Assembly (NCBI RefSeq): GCF_910592395.1
Contig: NC_088320.1
Coordinates: 3,720,001 to 3,784,000 of the forward strand
Length of the DNA stretch: 64,000 nucleotides
Direction: 5' to 3'
Origin: Lineus longissimus
Lineage: Eukaryota; Nemertea; Pilidiophora; Heteronemertea; Lineidae
The notes beneath the pieces are model-generated. The model was given only the letters and a program-made list of their open reading frames with translations, was not told where the DNA came from and did no database searches. Both the position numbers and the translations under genes were made by a program. Position 1 is the stretch's first letter. Each line of letters opens with the position of its first letter. Positions 13,701 through 25,915 of the stretch are shown here, piece by piece.

Positions 13701-16700
13701 TAAATATGGCCAAAACTTTCAACTTCCTTTGACTTGAAAAAGCATGTCACAAGCACATACGGCTACACATACAGGAATTTGACAACTGAATTTCTGCTGA
13801 TATTGTTTGTATGGTCATTAGGATAAACCTCAAATTACGTTAACATTTCTGGGCTGGCAAGTTGGGTTCGGTCTGCACTTGGTCTACCCCACCAGTCTTG
13901 AGTGGATAACCAAGAACCGCCAGCTTAGTATCAAATTCAAAAACCATTTGGGATGATATTGTTTGTATGGTCATCAGTTCCCAAGAGGAGAGGAGAACTT
14001 TGAAGCAGGTAGGCCATGGCCTTCTCTATAAGGAAATATGAATGAACAAGTGGTCAGAGGAGCATTTTTACAGAGCAATTCCAAATCTTCTTTTCAAAAT
14101 CCTACCTTTGTTATGTTTGGCACTTGATTTGTTTGAGTTTCCACGACTACTCGAACTTGTACTTGTGACTGGAGATGTTACCGATGGTTGAGGTATAAAC
14201 CGCTGACACGTGTAGTTTGGTGGTCTCGGGTGTATATTCGGGTCCCGTAGGTACATGGCCTTGTCTATGAGGTAGTGGACATCACCTACAGCGGGGTAGC
14301 GCATCAGGATGCCAAGGCAGCTCGGGTAGTCGCTGGTCAATACTAGAAGGAATGTTCGAATGACAAAATTTCTCAAATGTTCTGGGGCAGAAAGAAACCA
14401 CTGTTCAAACCAACCCTCAGCTCCCTCCATGTATTCCCCATTTCATGAAAAAATGGCACAGCATGCAAAAAATTCAAAATGGCTGGAAGAAGTTGTCAGT
14501 ACTTCACATCAAATGCCACCAAAATAGCAAAAGCAATGATTATCTAAGAACATTTTTAAAGAATACCACAAAATTTCATTTTCAACTTACACAGATCTCT
14601 GATGTAGAGGAGCATGGCCACAAAGATATAGTCAACCAGATCAAAGGCAATACTGTCAGCGAATATGGCGTCCCAAATCACGAGGAGGTCCTGCATGGGA
14701 AACTCACGACCAAATAATAATCTCAACCACCGACTGAAATAAAGAATGCAGTGTCAAGAGTTACTTTGGAAATATGGTATCAAAGGGGTACGCAGTTCTT
14801 ATATATCATGGGTCAGGAAAATTGAAATGCAGTTAATGCCGTAGTGCAGTTACTATGCACGCCTGGTGCATACGTAAAATATCAAACCAATTCGGACAAT
14901 TTGCAGAAGAATTTCAGCAAAACTTACATTCCGTATATCTGAGGTGCAATATCCAATCTCTCCAGATGCATGTGTAATTCTAAATCGTGTTTCTTCAATA
15001 TGTAGTCCTGGATGCGAGTGAGTTTGTTCACGATCACGTTAGAAGGCTGCATGTCCTGGGGCCGCGTGAACGGCTGTGCCACCAAGATAGCCTCGGCTTT
15101 GGTGGGGGGCGTGATCTCGCGTGATTGATACCAGGGCTCTGATGTCTCCATCACTTGGCAGAACATAGAACTGGAATGGAAACAAAATAGGGTTGATTTG
15201 TTTTTGAAATTTCGTTTGTTGAATGGTACGACAGGAAGACTCCTTTTTATCTTTGGCAGCAACGAGACTGGGATCGGAACATTTTTTGGAACTTTTTGGT
15301 AAATTTTTCAGGGGCAGCTGCCCTTTTCCTTCATTCACTGAGTCTCGAATAGTTTACTTACTAAGCATCGTGTTCTAGGTAAGTTGTATCAAGAAGCTCT
15401 TGCACAACATCTCTGAAAAACATGAAGCATTAAATTAAACACGCTGCTTATACCTCATTTGATATACAACTTGGTTTATTCAGTACGTCTTATGTACACT
15501 CAAAGAAGTTGAAGGTATGGAAATGTTGTCTCATAGAAATTTTGCAAAAATCATTTACTTCTGCTGATAAATGGTGATGGCAGAGTGAAATCAAAAGGCT
15601 TGGTTAATAATGTATTCAAATGTAATCAGGTGTAGAAATAGCATGTATAGTGAGGGCGTTTACCTAGTACTAGTAGCAAAAGCACAGAATTGATGTCACT
15701 AAAGTTATACCTCATTGTCAAGCCAAGTAACTCTAAAACTGCCTCTGTGACTCTGCAAAAGTTCCTTAACATTCTGGCTAAATACTGAAGCTTGATAAGA
15801 AAATTCTACCAAACCGGATCATTTATAGATGCATATTTTTTAAAGCAAAATATCAAGACGAGCTTTAGATATTTTTCTATGATAATTGTCAGAGAAGAGC
15901 AGAAAAGAGCCTGTCACCTTCAAAAGCATAATGTTACAGCAGGAGAGGAAAACAATTGTTGTTTTTGTAGTCTTAAGTTGTGCACTGCATGTAGAGGGGT
16001 CAGCCACCAACGAAAATAAGAATGTTGACAGAGATGTTAGCAAGAATTCATGAAGACTTTATGAATTCTTGATGTTAGGCATAGAAATAAACATTGTGCA
16101 AACCTTTCTGCAGTCTCTATCATACTGAAATCAAAATAACCAAAACTTATCACAGATAAACCAACAGAATTGTGACAGACAAGGAATAGACTTGGGGAAA
16201 AGTACTTATGGCCAGAAAATGAATTATCGTAGGAGTTTGATCAGGGCTTTTTTGGCAATTGTCAGTCAGGCCAGCGAGTAGTAGGGGAGTTACTCTAACA
16301 GTGACAGCAGTAAGTGGGATAGTAGGCAGGTTTCGCAACTCCTACAAAGAGTTCCGAATGACAAAGTATGAAGTATGCAAGTGTACTTTTTTTGGAAAAT
16401 TTCCCCGATTCCTCCCACTTGAACTAAGTATTTAAAAACAAAGATTAACGACCGTCGCGTGAATGAATTAGCACCGATCTGATGACACCACTGACCAGTT
16501 TGAGTTATACGAGACATTTGTACTTCTCAGGAATTGAAACCTGCCCGACATTTCCCTTTGAAGGAAACATTAGGACCCAGCTAGGGGAATTTCATTCTAA
16601 ATGATTAGTGGGTAATATATGGTAACAGATCAGCGAGGGAATAAACGGATTACCCCATAGGCTTAAAGAAGTACAGTTTGCCATCTAACTACATGGTGCT

Positions 16701-19700
16701 ATTACTACTATTAGTACAAGTATTTCAACTTACTCGACAGTGTCCAGCTCACATGCATGTAGGAATGCCTGATGATCGCAATGGAGTACGAATATGAGAG
16801 GCGCCAGCAGCTCGTGCATGCCCTGAAAAGAGGAGATGGAACCGTAATTTTATATTCTGGTTTGGAGAGAGTTTTATTCAAATTACTCATTTGACAATGA
16901 ACATAATTGAAGAAGAACTTTCAGGTACCAACATTACAATTTGCAACATTGAAAGGCTTACGCCATTTGGGGACACTGATAAAAGACCTCAAGTTCAGGC
17001 AACAAGTAAGCTACTTGCAAAGAATGCAAAACCTACAGAATTCAGAAATACTGGGGAAAATGCAAGAAGTGGCTGAATTTTCTGATTTTACACGGCGGCC
17101 CCTTATTGCAATTTCTACAAATAGATGTGTGCACACCATGCTAGAGTGGGCGAGTCTAGAGCAAACACGCTGATCTTCATCATGTTCATGCAAAGTACAC
17201 AAGCAAAATGGCTGATTCATTATGAATTGGGGCAACCACAATCATCATCTTTTTCATAAGAATACAAAGAGGACGTTTGGGGAGGGGGGGTCATGCGTTC
17301 TTTGTTAGGCTTAACTTTGTTATCTCAACTACGGTAGGCAATGGCAGGAGACAGGTCAGGGTATTAACTTTGTTAGTTTTTTCTAATATCTTAGAATTAT
17401 AATTTCAGCACCTGTCGATATAGAAGGCCGTAATTTTCCCGCGCTGTGATGAACAGGATGTTGGTCATGATTTCTCGGATGGAATCGTTATGGAAGAACT
17501 CCAGCTCGGGAAAACTAAAGAAAACACAAGAAAAACACACAAGCTAGTAAATACTTCAAAACAACAAATGGAGAGAAACTGCTTATATGACTCCCAAGAC
17601 TGACTGCCAAGAGAAATGAAAAATCGTCAAAACTTTTGATCAGCCAAAACCACATGCTGGAAACATCTGGCTCAGCCAGTTCCAATGGCGTCATCGTTAC
17701 TTTTTTTGTTTGGCACCAAAACAAAGCTCACCAATTTTCTAATACTTTTACTAAAATTTCGCTTCAATGTATCAAAGGCTGAGAAAGATATAGTGTATGT
17801 CAAATTATGTCAGATTTGAACACATCATTTCTCATGGCTTGCAGCGATATGTGCATATTCAGGTGGAAAGATGTTGTCCCTAAGGCCAAACAGATATAAA
17901 GACAAAACAAAGTTAAAAAACTTCGATAAATTTTTGATTGAAAAATAACACACAAACACTAACATCAAATGTAGGACAATTGAAACAATTCCAGGAATTG
18001 GGATTTCTCGAAAGATATCACAAGGGGGCAGAAATAGAAGTAAAATGTAGATGACTGAAATCACCTATGCTCTGAAACCCATGTTGCTGAAAATGGGGTC
18101 AAGGACACATTGTGTAGAGAATGGGAAACGGAAATGGCACATTCTTCAAAATACGAACCAAGACAGTGTCCCAGTGTAAGGGCAAAGTTATGGCTAACAA
18201 AAATGTTGAAGGGGGGGAGGCATGTAGAGGTGTCATGCATGTCATGTCATGAGGCAGGGAACCAGTTACTTCAGATGTTTCCCAATTCCAGAAATGGTCT
18301 AGTACTAGTCTTTCCTCTGTGCAATTTGAGATGTGAGGGTAGTTATTTGGCTGACTTAACAGAAGAAGAGAGCAGTGTTCATGCAGAGGTGATGCAGTAT
18401 AGAATGAGTGGATGCCATGCTGCAGCTTCCCTTCCAAACAACCATTTCTGAATCACTTTACTACTTCCTAACATCTGCGTCTTCTTAAGTCTAAGATTTG
18501 TGCATGATTCCAGGCAGGCAGTGCTGTAGCATGCTACACTAGTGACATACTTGTCTTGCACAGTTGAAAATGAGATCGCCGGCAGGTGGCAACTGTAGAA
18601 CATTTCCAAAGCTTTAACTGGCAAGCTTGTCATCAGGGCGGGTATCCAGTGCATAAGCCGGCAGCACTGTGCCCAATTCTTAAAACTTGTCAAGACAAGT
18701 CTCAACTGGGCAAGACAAGTATGGGAAATTACATCAATAAAACTTACAAGCACACAACACATACAATTTTCAAAAATCCACCAACATGCGTCACATCTCA
18801 AAAAGCACAGATTCCGACACGAGAAAAAGACATTCGAAAATAAGTGCGACAATGATGAATGGTTCAGAGCGTATACCTGTCGATAAGATAAATCTGGGTT
18901 TATTTTAGCATAGATGAACAGGCTGTCGACCATGACGGTACGCACAAAGTCTGAGCTAAAGAACTCTAACTTTGGGTAGCTGTTGGAATAGAAAGGCTTG
19001 TTAGAGATTTAACCTTGACAAGAAAGATGTCAACGACTAAGAAAAATGTATACAACTCGAGGAGAAACAGGGTCACTTCTTGGGGGGGCTTTTAAACTGG
19101 AGGTCCACGCTGCATACTTGAAAGAGTACAGCTGGGGTGATGCCCTTTTGATAACAATAATCCTATCAATCTTAATCCAGAAACATGGTAAAGCCACAGA
19201 TATAGGTCATCACACCACTAGTTTTGGTGAGCTCAGCTGTACCATTACTAATACAGCGGTCTTGCTAGTGCTCCAATAAAATCAAAGCAGACTCACTCCC
19301 TTCCAATATATTATGCAATACAATTCATAAACACGATAAAAGTTTGGCAATACTCACGTCCTAATCACGTCTTGTTTTATGGTCAACCTCAGCTCGTTAT
19401 CTTGGAAGAATCGGTTCCATGGGCTCTGAAGAAAAGAAATCACAAAGTTATTGCTGGCTTGAGTCGCAAGGTTATCAGTAGTTCTAACCATATACATGTA
19501 TTGTTCTGAAATAGGGGGAAGCTGAAGCCCCAGAAATATTGTCTTGCCATTTACAGCACTCTCAATCAACACAATATCAGCATTAAGGCTAATTACAGCA
19601 CGTGCCTATAATCCCCCTTTTAATCAGGCTCCCTACCTCTTGGTCCTGTGAGAGTGGATTGTTAAAGATCAGATCTTGATCTTCCTCCATCTCTTTCCTA

Positions 19701-22341
19701 GGGTTCAGAATCAACTGGAAAAGACAAACAGCTTTAGAATCATGCAAAGTATTCAAGTGGTCATGGTACGTTTTTTTTAAAGCATTCATTTTTAAAAGCA
19801 GTCATGGTGGGCACCTCAATGGTCTCTCATAATGTAAAACAATGCCTTACTTTCTCCTTCAACTCTGCATACTCTGCTCGCAGCTCTCTTGTTTTCTGGA
19901 TCCATTTTGTGCGGTCTTCGGGAAGCACATCAAGATACAGCTGCAATCAAATACGCAAAAACAAGACATTTAATACTGCATGTGAACTAAATTACACCAA
20001 ATGCGAAACGGAAGTCCGGATCAGTGGCCTTATTTTTATAGCTACATTCAATTCCCAGAAGCCAGCTTAATTAAATTTCCCAACAAAATCTCATTTCATT
20101 AATTCCTATGACCATCTGTTGTTCACTGACAGCTGACATCTCAAGCATTGTCTGATAAATCGATGAGATTGCGGGGTGCAAGTAGGCCACTGGCTGCATT
20201 TCACATTCAGGATACTGGCCTGCTGGATATTTGCTGACACTGACAGTGACAAAGCATTGTTACATATGCTGCCTCACATAATTGGATTGGGACGCAATGG
20301 TCTCTCTTGACTAAGATACAGGCTGGCAGTACCCAAACCAGGTAGATGACAACTCTTTCAAGAGTCGTAGTGTACAGGCTTTTCCCACAGCCTTCAATTC
20401 AACCACATCAATGCAAAGTTGTAATTATATTTTCTTATCTGAGGTCAAGTTGAACCTTACCCGCCAACAAACACTCCTAAATCTGCTGCTGCGGAGGAGG
20501 CCATCTAGGCCAAGACTCCTCAATCCCTTCAGGTAATCTTTCAAGCCAAACAGCCTCTCCCACTCATCACTACAAAAGACCAATGAGACTAGAGAGAGGA
20601 GGGGTATCAATTGATATTTTTTAATACTGTTACTTTAAGGGTAGCGTTACTCTCCCATGCTGTGGTTCCCTGTCCTTGAGTAGTTGGTCACATTGAACTG
20701 TGGAAAAGGGCTAGACAATTTGAACCTCTTCAGATTGGTTCAAGAGTTTATCAAATGTAGACGATAGGAAATAAGTACCACTTCAGCCCATGTACACATC
20801 GTGAGTTCTCCAAGAGTGCTGGCATGCAGGAAATCAAGCAATACTGCTTCCCGAGCCAGCCTACATCACTCTGTGTGCATTCTGCAGATTGCATGAAAAA
20901 TCAATAAATCTTAGTTGATAAACATAAAAACAGATCAGTATTCAGTTCATGGCAAAATGGCAGAGGATGTTTTGCAATGAGATCAGCTGCGAGATGTAGA
21001 CAATACAGTCACAGTGGTAAAAAATGACCCCCCTGGAGGACAAGGCAGTGGGTCAGAGAATCCTGCTTGAGGTGCAAACAGGGGGAATGTACAACCCCCC
21101 AGTGAACACAGAGCAACACAGCAATTAGGTTGACCACCACAGTGAATAGTTATAATTGTATCGGGTCTTTTTCGGTTGGCCTACATTTTAATGAAACCGT
21201 CGTCACATCTCATGAATTGGTCACCAGTAGAACATGTAATATGGTCTTATTCTTAACAACTCTTGATATATTTGTTAGCCCTAGATTCATTCCCTAATTG
21301 GATTGTGGCCAGTTAGTTCATGAAATCAGATTATTTCACAACAATCGACCCATTTGAAACTCTAGGGAGAATCAGAACAAGGTGAAGTCATGATATCACT
21401 GACATAGATCATGCAGAAAGAACATGCTGTGTTACGAAACTGAATATCATCGAAAAGTGAACTGACTTTGTCCTCAAGACCAGAATAGGTTGCGCCTACT
21501 CACCAATACGAATTTGAGAAGCTGACGCTCTGAGTATACTCCATCCTCTTTTGTTCCTGTTCCGTCAGTGCCAGGCCAGGGGCGACATGATCCGCACCTC
21601 CATTTTTAGAGGGCCGGGAATGTGGAAACCTCCCTGAAATCAAGAAAAACACAATTACAAAATACTGAAATGCAGTAGACTTCAAATATTGTTAGGCGTT
21701 GGTGTTGAAGCCCGTCTATGATACCATAGAACTTGCATGATCAATTTGAATATCTCAGTCAACTGAATAACACTTAACAGTCATTAGTGAGGAAAGAAAA
21801 TAGCGCTCAATGCAACCAGTAGATTGTTTGGTATACAGTGCTAGTCATCCTCATGTTCTGCTTACCGCTTTAGGTGTCACAGTGGTATTTACATGCAAAT
21901 TGTCCTTCTATATTGTGGCTAACAGCTGTCTGTCACTGCCAGACTGTCACATGCTTTCTAGGCCTGGCAAAACATGCTGCACCATGTGATTGATATGCAA
22001 ATTGCTGCATCGATTTCAACAGTGCAATATTGAGTTATGAGTATCAGTAGAGTATGAGATACATTATTATTATGCTTAAATTGATCTTTTTCTTGACCTT
22101 GCAACTGCAACTTGAGGAAGCACCGGGCACAAGGAAAGTTCTATATTTTTTATGTCTCATTCATCAAGGACATGATTCGATCATAGAAACATGATAACCT
22201 ACCATTTGCATGCGGCTCCTTTTCACCAAAGTTATCCAGTGCATTCAGTATTTCCTGCTTCGAGGGGACTGGGCCATTGTTCTTGGGCTTCTGGATTTGG
22301 AGGCGGAATTTTGACATGATGTTTCCACTCTGGCTGCTCAT
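10786..22341 (-). CDS. TBC1D5: TBC1 domain family member 5-like Rab7 GAP
   Basis: Exons in transcript order: 22203-22341, 21504-21633, 20461-20569, 19851-19940, 19637-19714, 19358-19425, then 18877-18979 or 17412-17514, then 16734-16822, 15362-15412, 14928-15170, 14591-14733, 14106-14342, 12815-12997, 11986-12257, 11714-11822, 11418-11500, 10786-11226. With one alternative exon this gives about 855 aa. The human TBC1D5 pattern is clear: an LC3-interacting W-E-R-L at about 93-96, a retromer-binding NNPLSQ loop at about 174-179, the arginine finger IKQDVIR at 198-204, the glutamine finger Y-R-Q at 237-239, then GMHELLAPLIFVLHCDHQAF, IAPQIYG and FGREFPMQDLLVIWDA. A C-terminal coiled-coil region (MEAMCKYCASKMDIHI) follows. 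The family inactivates Rab7 on late endosomes with retromer and switches to LC3-positive membranes in autophagy. The C-terminus ends ENANLFS. The start ATG is preceded by a tiny uORF. Confidence 0.92.
17412..17514 (-). other. TBC1D5 alternative exon 7B
   Basis: This is the second copy of exon 7, again 103 nt with identical entry and exit phases, encoding TFPELEFF through LLYRQ. By eye about 18 of 35 residues match exon 7A. It is closer to the human protein, sharing TFPE, ARE, N and LLY-Q, so it is probably the canonical form. The acceptor is CTTTAG and the donor GTGCTG. About 1.36 kb separates it from 7A. If both copies were spliced in, exon 7B would be read out of frame and hit TAA after eight codons. 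Confidence 0.85.
18877..18979 (-). other. TBC1D5 alternative exon 7A
   Basis: This 103-nt exon enters in phase 2 (completing the AC carried from exon 6) and leaves in phase 0. It encodes 35 residues, from TYPKLEFF to LSYRQ. It covers the TBC-domain segment between the arginine finger in exon 6 and the GMHELL exon, and supplies the glutamine finger Y-R-Q. It is the more diverged of the two copies when compared with human TBC1D5. An AG acceptor (18980-18981) and a GTATAC donor flank it. Confidence 0.85.
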
Positions 22342-22352
22342 TATTTATCCAT
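22341..22352 (-). promoter_or_regulatory. Four-codon uORF overlapping the TBC1D5 start
   Basis: On the minus strand the leader reads ATG GAT AAA TAA, and the last A of the stop is the first base of the main ATG. A scanning ribosome would meet this minimal uORF immediately before the real start, which would then depend on leaky scanning or reinitiation. An AG acceptor just upstream suggests the leader is spliced. Confidence 0.5.
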
Positions 22353-23083
22353 GATGTAGTCCAAACTATGTAAAAATACAATGATTCAAATGAATACACT
22401 GATAAAGTGACAGTCTTTAAAACCTACTCAGTTATTTCAGTAGACACATTATTTGCAAGTGGAACGAGCACTAGTACATGGAGGCCTCATTGATTTACCC
22501 GAGGCGAGCATACATTTTCAGTGCATGCACTGTCACTGTCAAACCGAGCGCTCTGTGACCAGTAGGCAGTATTGCTTCAATTCAATGCTTGCAGATTATT
22601 CACTCAATCACTGGGATCAAGGTGACCCATCCTACAGAAAAACATGTGACCGGTCAACAGAAGCTTACGTCCCAAAATCGAGTTCATGAGTATGACGAGT
22701 GAATTGCCGTCAAGTACCAGTCTCTATAATGAGTGAATGGATCGAGTAGACTGGTGAGTCAGGTGACACTGTGACTGACATTGGATTGTGACAAGTGCAT
22801 GCAATGATGCATGCATGCATGAGTGCATGTAGTGGTGGTATGCAAGATTAGAAGAATCCAGACCGACTAAAAAAACAACCGTTTAAGTCGATCGAACACG
22901 AATACGCTCTCTAAAAAACATATATTAATGAAAATAACAAACAATTGAAATATAATACACCTGTGTGCAATATATTAAATCCCGTATGTTGATATTAGAG
23001 TGGTTTATTCCGATGAAACATTGAAAGGTCCAGAAAAGCGAAGCCATTACAAAATGGCGGGAATTGAAAGCACGTGATTTGCG

Positions 23084-23206
23084 GTAATGACTTTTGAACA
23101 CCCACTTGCCCGGTTTTCCCGATAGCAGCGTCACTGTCTAATCGTGAAAAACAAGTCCAACAGTCGTTCCAGTATGTACCGAGAGTATAACCCGTGAGTT
23201 ATATGA
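23084..23206 (+). repeat. Dispersed repeat family, copy A
   Basis: The copy begins TAATGACTTTTGAACACCCAC and ends near GTGAGTTATATGAA. It aligns with the reverse complement of 24781-24917 and with the two flanks of the LINE insertion at 58960-59501. Shared landmarks are GGTTTTCCCGATAG, CACTGTC and the terminal GTGAGTTATATGAA. Confidence 0.65.
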
Positions 23207-23342
23207 AAAAATATTCAAATATAAAACATATACATGTACAACTTTTCGGTTATACTAATTCACCTTTACCGACTTGCGGAAAATGCTGCCAAAATACAGT
23301 GTTTTTGAACGATGCTAAGTTGAGCAAATAGTCTTGGGAATT

Positions 23343-23648
23343 TTGGGACTTATGTAAGATTAGTTTACTCCGCCAAACCAAAGACTGAAGAATTAACACC
23401 TTGTGTTTAACCTGCTTTCATTTCGCAGTCAATTCATTACTTACCATCATATGCCTTAGAGGGGGCAGAATGGCACGGTTTAGACAAGAAGCCTCTCGAA
23501 CAGCCCCAGGAATATTGGATAGAACGGCACTGTACTGGGTCCCAGTAATAAATATTGCCATAAAGACATATGATATTGTTCTGGGACTTATGTAAGATTA
23601 GTTCTCTCCGCCAAACCCAAGACTGAAGGATTAAAATCTTGTGTTTAT
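23343..23648. repeat. Pair of 65-bp direct repeats
   Basis: The 65-bp sequence beginning GGGACTTATGTAAGATTAG at 23343 recurs with a few substitutions at 23582, ending in CTTGTGTTTA in both copies. About 170 bp of unrelated sequence lies between. A local duplication or solo remnants of a mobile element could explain it. Confidence 0.6.
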
Positions 23649-24780
23649 AGGCTAACAAATGCAAACACTTCCAAGTGAACCCCCTACAAGAGAAGAGTGG
23701 CTCTTCTTCTCTCCGACTTTGACACCCTACGAACATATCAATAGATCAGCCAGCGGTCCTTGGTGTCGCCGCGTGGGTAATGTCCAGTGAAATTGTTTGC
23801 AAAGGTCAGGGAACCACGATCTGACATCCATAACCAGCGTATCCCCTTTTCATGCCAGTTACAGTCGGGTGCTACACCACAGTCGGGATAGTGGCAGCCA
23901 AATGAATGGTTGTTGAATTTAAAACTGTTAACTGTTTACGTCAATTTACATATAATTAGACAAACCTTCATGAATTCAGTACGGTGGAGATTTTCACATC
24001 ACAGGATAGAAGAGCAGTCAGTGATGGGATCTCGCAGATTTAACATGATCACTTCCATCTTCACCATCATGACTTGGACGTGCGCCTTTAGATTCTTTGA
24101 GCAAATGGTATTTGATAAGGGATGGCAATTAAAATTGCCGTTGAACATGTACATGAAGTGCAGTGATGTACATAATTCACTGTCTGACTTGAAATTTCAA
24201 ACTGCGCAGTTCATTCCCGCCTTGATTGTATGACTATTTCTACAATAAAAACCCTTTGAAACCAACCCATATACCTTTATCGGGAATAGATGCTGTGCCT
24301 TACCTTCTGCTGCAGCCGTTTTGATTTGTTTCGGAAAATTTGAAGGCATTTTTACATTTGAAATGGAGAAAGTGTTCCCGCGATGTTCTCCACATCTCAC
24401 ACACCAACCGACTGGCGTTCAAATCAACCGCGACCGACCATGACCAAAGACAATACATTTGACGTCACACCCCTTTGAACCAGGCCGGCTGGTAGTTAGT
24501 ATATCTGCTCAAGCGAGACCATTGTTCTGTCAATGATCAATATGACAGGCATTGTCAAAATGTGGGATTTGCTTTAGCATACATACTTGTACATATGCTG
24601 AGCTTTGGAAATGCATTAGGCAGGTTCCGTAACTAAGCCAACTTTTAAACCCGTTGTAAGGATTTCATTATGTATCCTCTCCAAGAGAGCAATATTTTTT
24701 CAATGTTTACTTATTCATGTTTTGCATGCATTGTATTGTATTCTTTATGCCAAAATACATCTTCTTTATTTAAGTCGTTT

Positions 24781-24917
24781 GTTCATTTAACTCACGGATA
24801 ATGCCCGGTACACACTGTACAACGATTGTTGGACTGGTCATCTTTTTCACAATTAACAGTGGCGCCACTATCGGGAAAACCGGGCATATAGATGCTCAAA
24901 AGTCATAACCATGACTG
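24781..24917 (-). repeat. Dispersed repeat family, copy B (inverted)
   Basis: Reverse-complemented, this reads TTATGACTTTTGAGC, then CCCGGTTTTCCCGATAGTGG, then GACCAGTCCAACAATCGTTG, then ATCCGTGAGTTAAATGAA. It is therefore the same family as copies A and C, and the best preserved of the three. Confidence 0.65.
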
Positions 24918-25915
24918 CGGTTGTTTCGCTCCGACCTTTTCGCCCCCTGTCGTTTCGCTCCCTCGGACTTATTGTTGGCCAGAGTCCTCTATTAAAACAT
25001 GTGTACATTACGTGTACATTGTTGTGCATAGGTTTTGGTAAAAAAAGTTTTATATGTGTCAAGAAGAACCCTTTGCCAATAGCATAATAAAGTTTTTAAA
25101 AATTCCAATACCGATTGCCTGAGAAAAAGAGATTTCCGTACACCATATCCATCAAAACGTCACTGGCGCATTGATATGGCCCTGTCAAAGTACAAGTTCT
25201 AAACTGACCAGTGAGACCACATTTTCTTAAATATATTCAAAAAGCATATTTCTGTGATGGCCTGACTCTGTAGATTAAGAATCAACCACAGATTGAGAAT
25301 TAATTCCACTTTGGTCCATCCCAGCCATGTATTTACCACAACTTGACATTTTGATAAGCTCTATGTGCCACACTTCCGGTCGTGGATGAATACAGGTCTC
25401 TGCCCTGTTGGGATTGAGCAAGTACCCCCTGAAAGTACAAGTGGCAAAGATGTGACTTTCAAGGGTTGACAAAATCTACAAAGAAGGATTCGTTTGGTTA
25501 TCTGCTGTGTGATCTTATGTAGACTCCATCACAGTGTCCAACCGAGGACAGCCAATTAGGCACATCTTCAAGATCTTTCCTAAAAAGCTCCTGGAGCTGA
25601 GAAGACACTGATGTGCCCAGGGAAGGACGAAAACCAAAGTTACTGTCATTAAAACTGTCAAGAATTTTAACCGAAAACTCAAGTTTTGTAAAAATATAAT
25701 TTATTTTGTAAATCAGGGACAATCTGTCACACACTACACCAATTCAGAACAGTAGGAGGTATTAAAAAGATGCATTTCAGGATTGTAAAGTATATCTACT
25801 TTCATCAAACAGAGATTCGACTGGATGCGACATCCCAATAGGTGGGACCAATTTTCGCTATAGTCGGTAATTAGAAGTGTGGCCGTGGTTTTGCTGGAAC
25901 CAGACATAACATTTG

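Larger units (their letters stand above)
22342..25915. other. Intergenic region between TBC1D5-like and AARSD1 genes
   Basis: No convincing coding gene is present. The region contains two copies of a dispersed repeat (23084-23206 plus, 24781-24917 minus), a pair of 65-bp direct repeats (23343-23409 and 23582-23648), and a TGCA-rich simple stretch at 22798-22840. A possible 5' exon on the minus strand near 24310-24400 ends in a good GTAAGG donor, but it does not join TBC1D5 in frame and could only be untranslated leader. A minus-strand AATAAA at about 25700-25705 may end AARSD1. Confidence 0.5.

Noticed and set aside
13798-13976. 20-bp direct repeat GATATTGTTTGTATGGTCAT in a TBC1D5 intron
   Set aside because: Only one short word is shared; no wider duplication or element ends visible.
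18379-18945. 188-aa minus-strand frame
   Set aside because: It is TBC1D5 exon 7A read through into intron; past the donor at 18876 it has no resemblance to TBC1D5.
24305-24400. Minus-strand exon-like sequence beginning MPSNFPKQIK with a good donor
   Set aside because: Joined to the TBC1D5 first coding exon it is out of frame and stops, so it is not a coding exon of that gene; at most untranslated leader.
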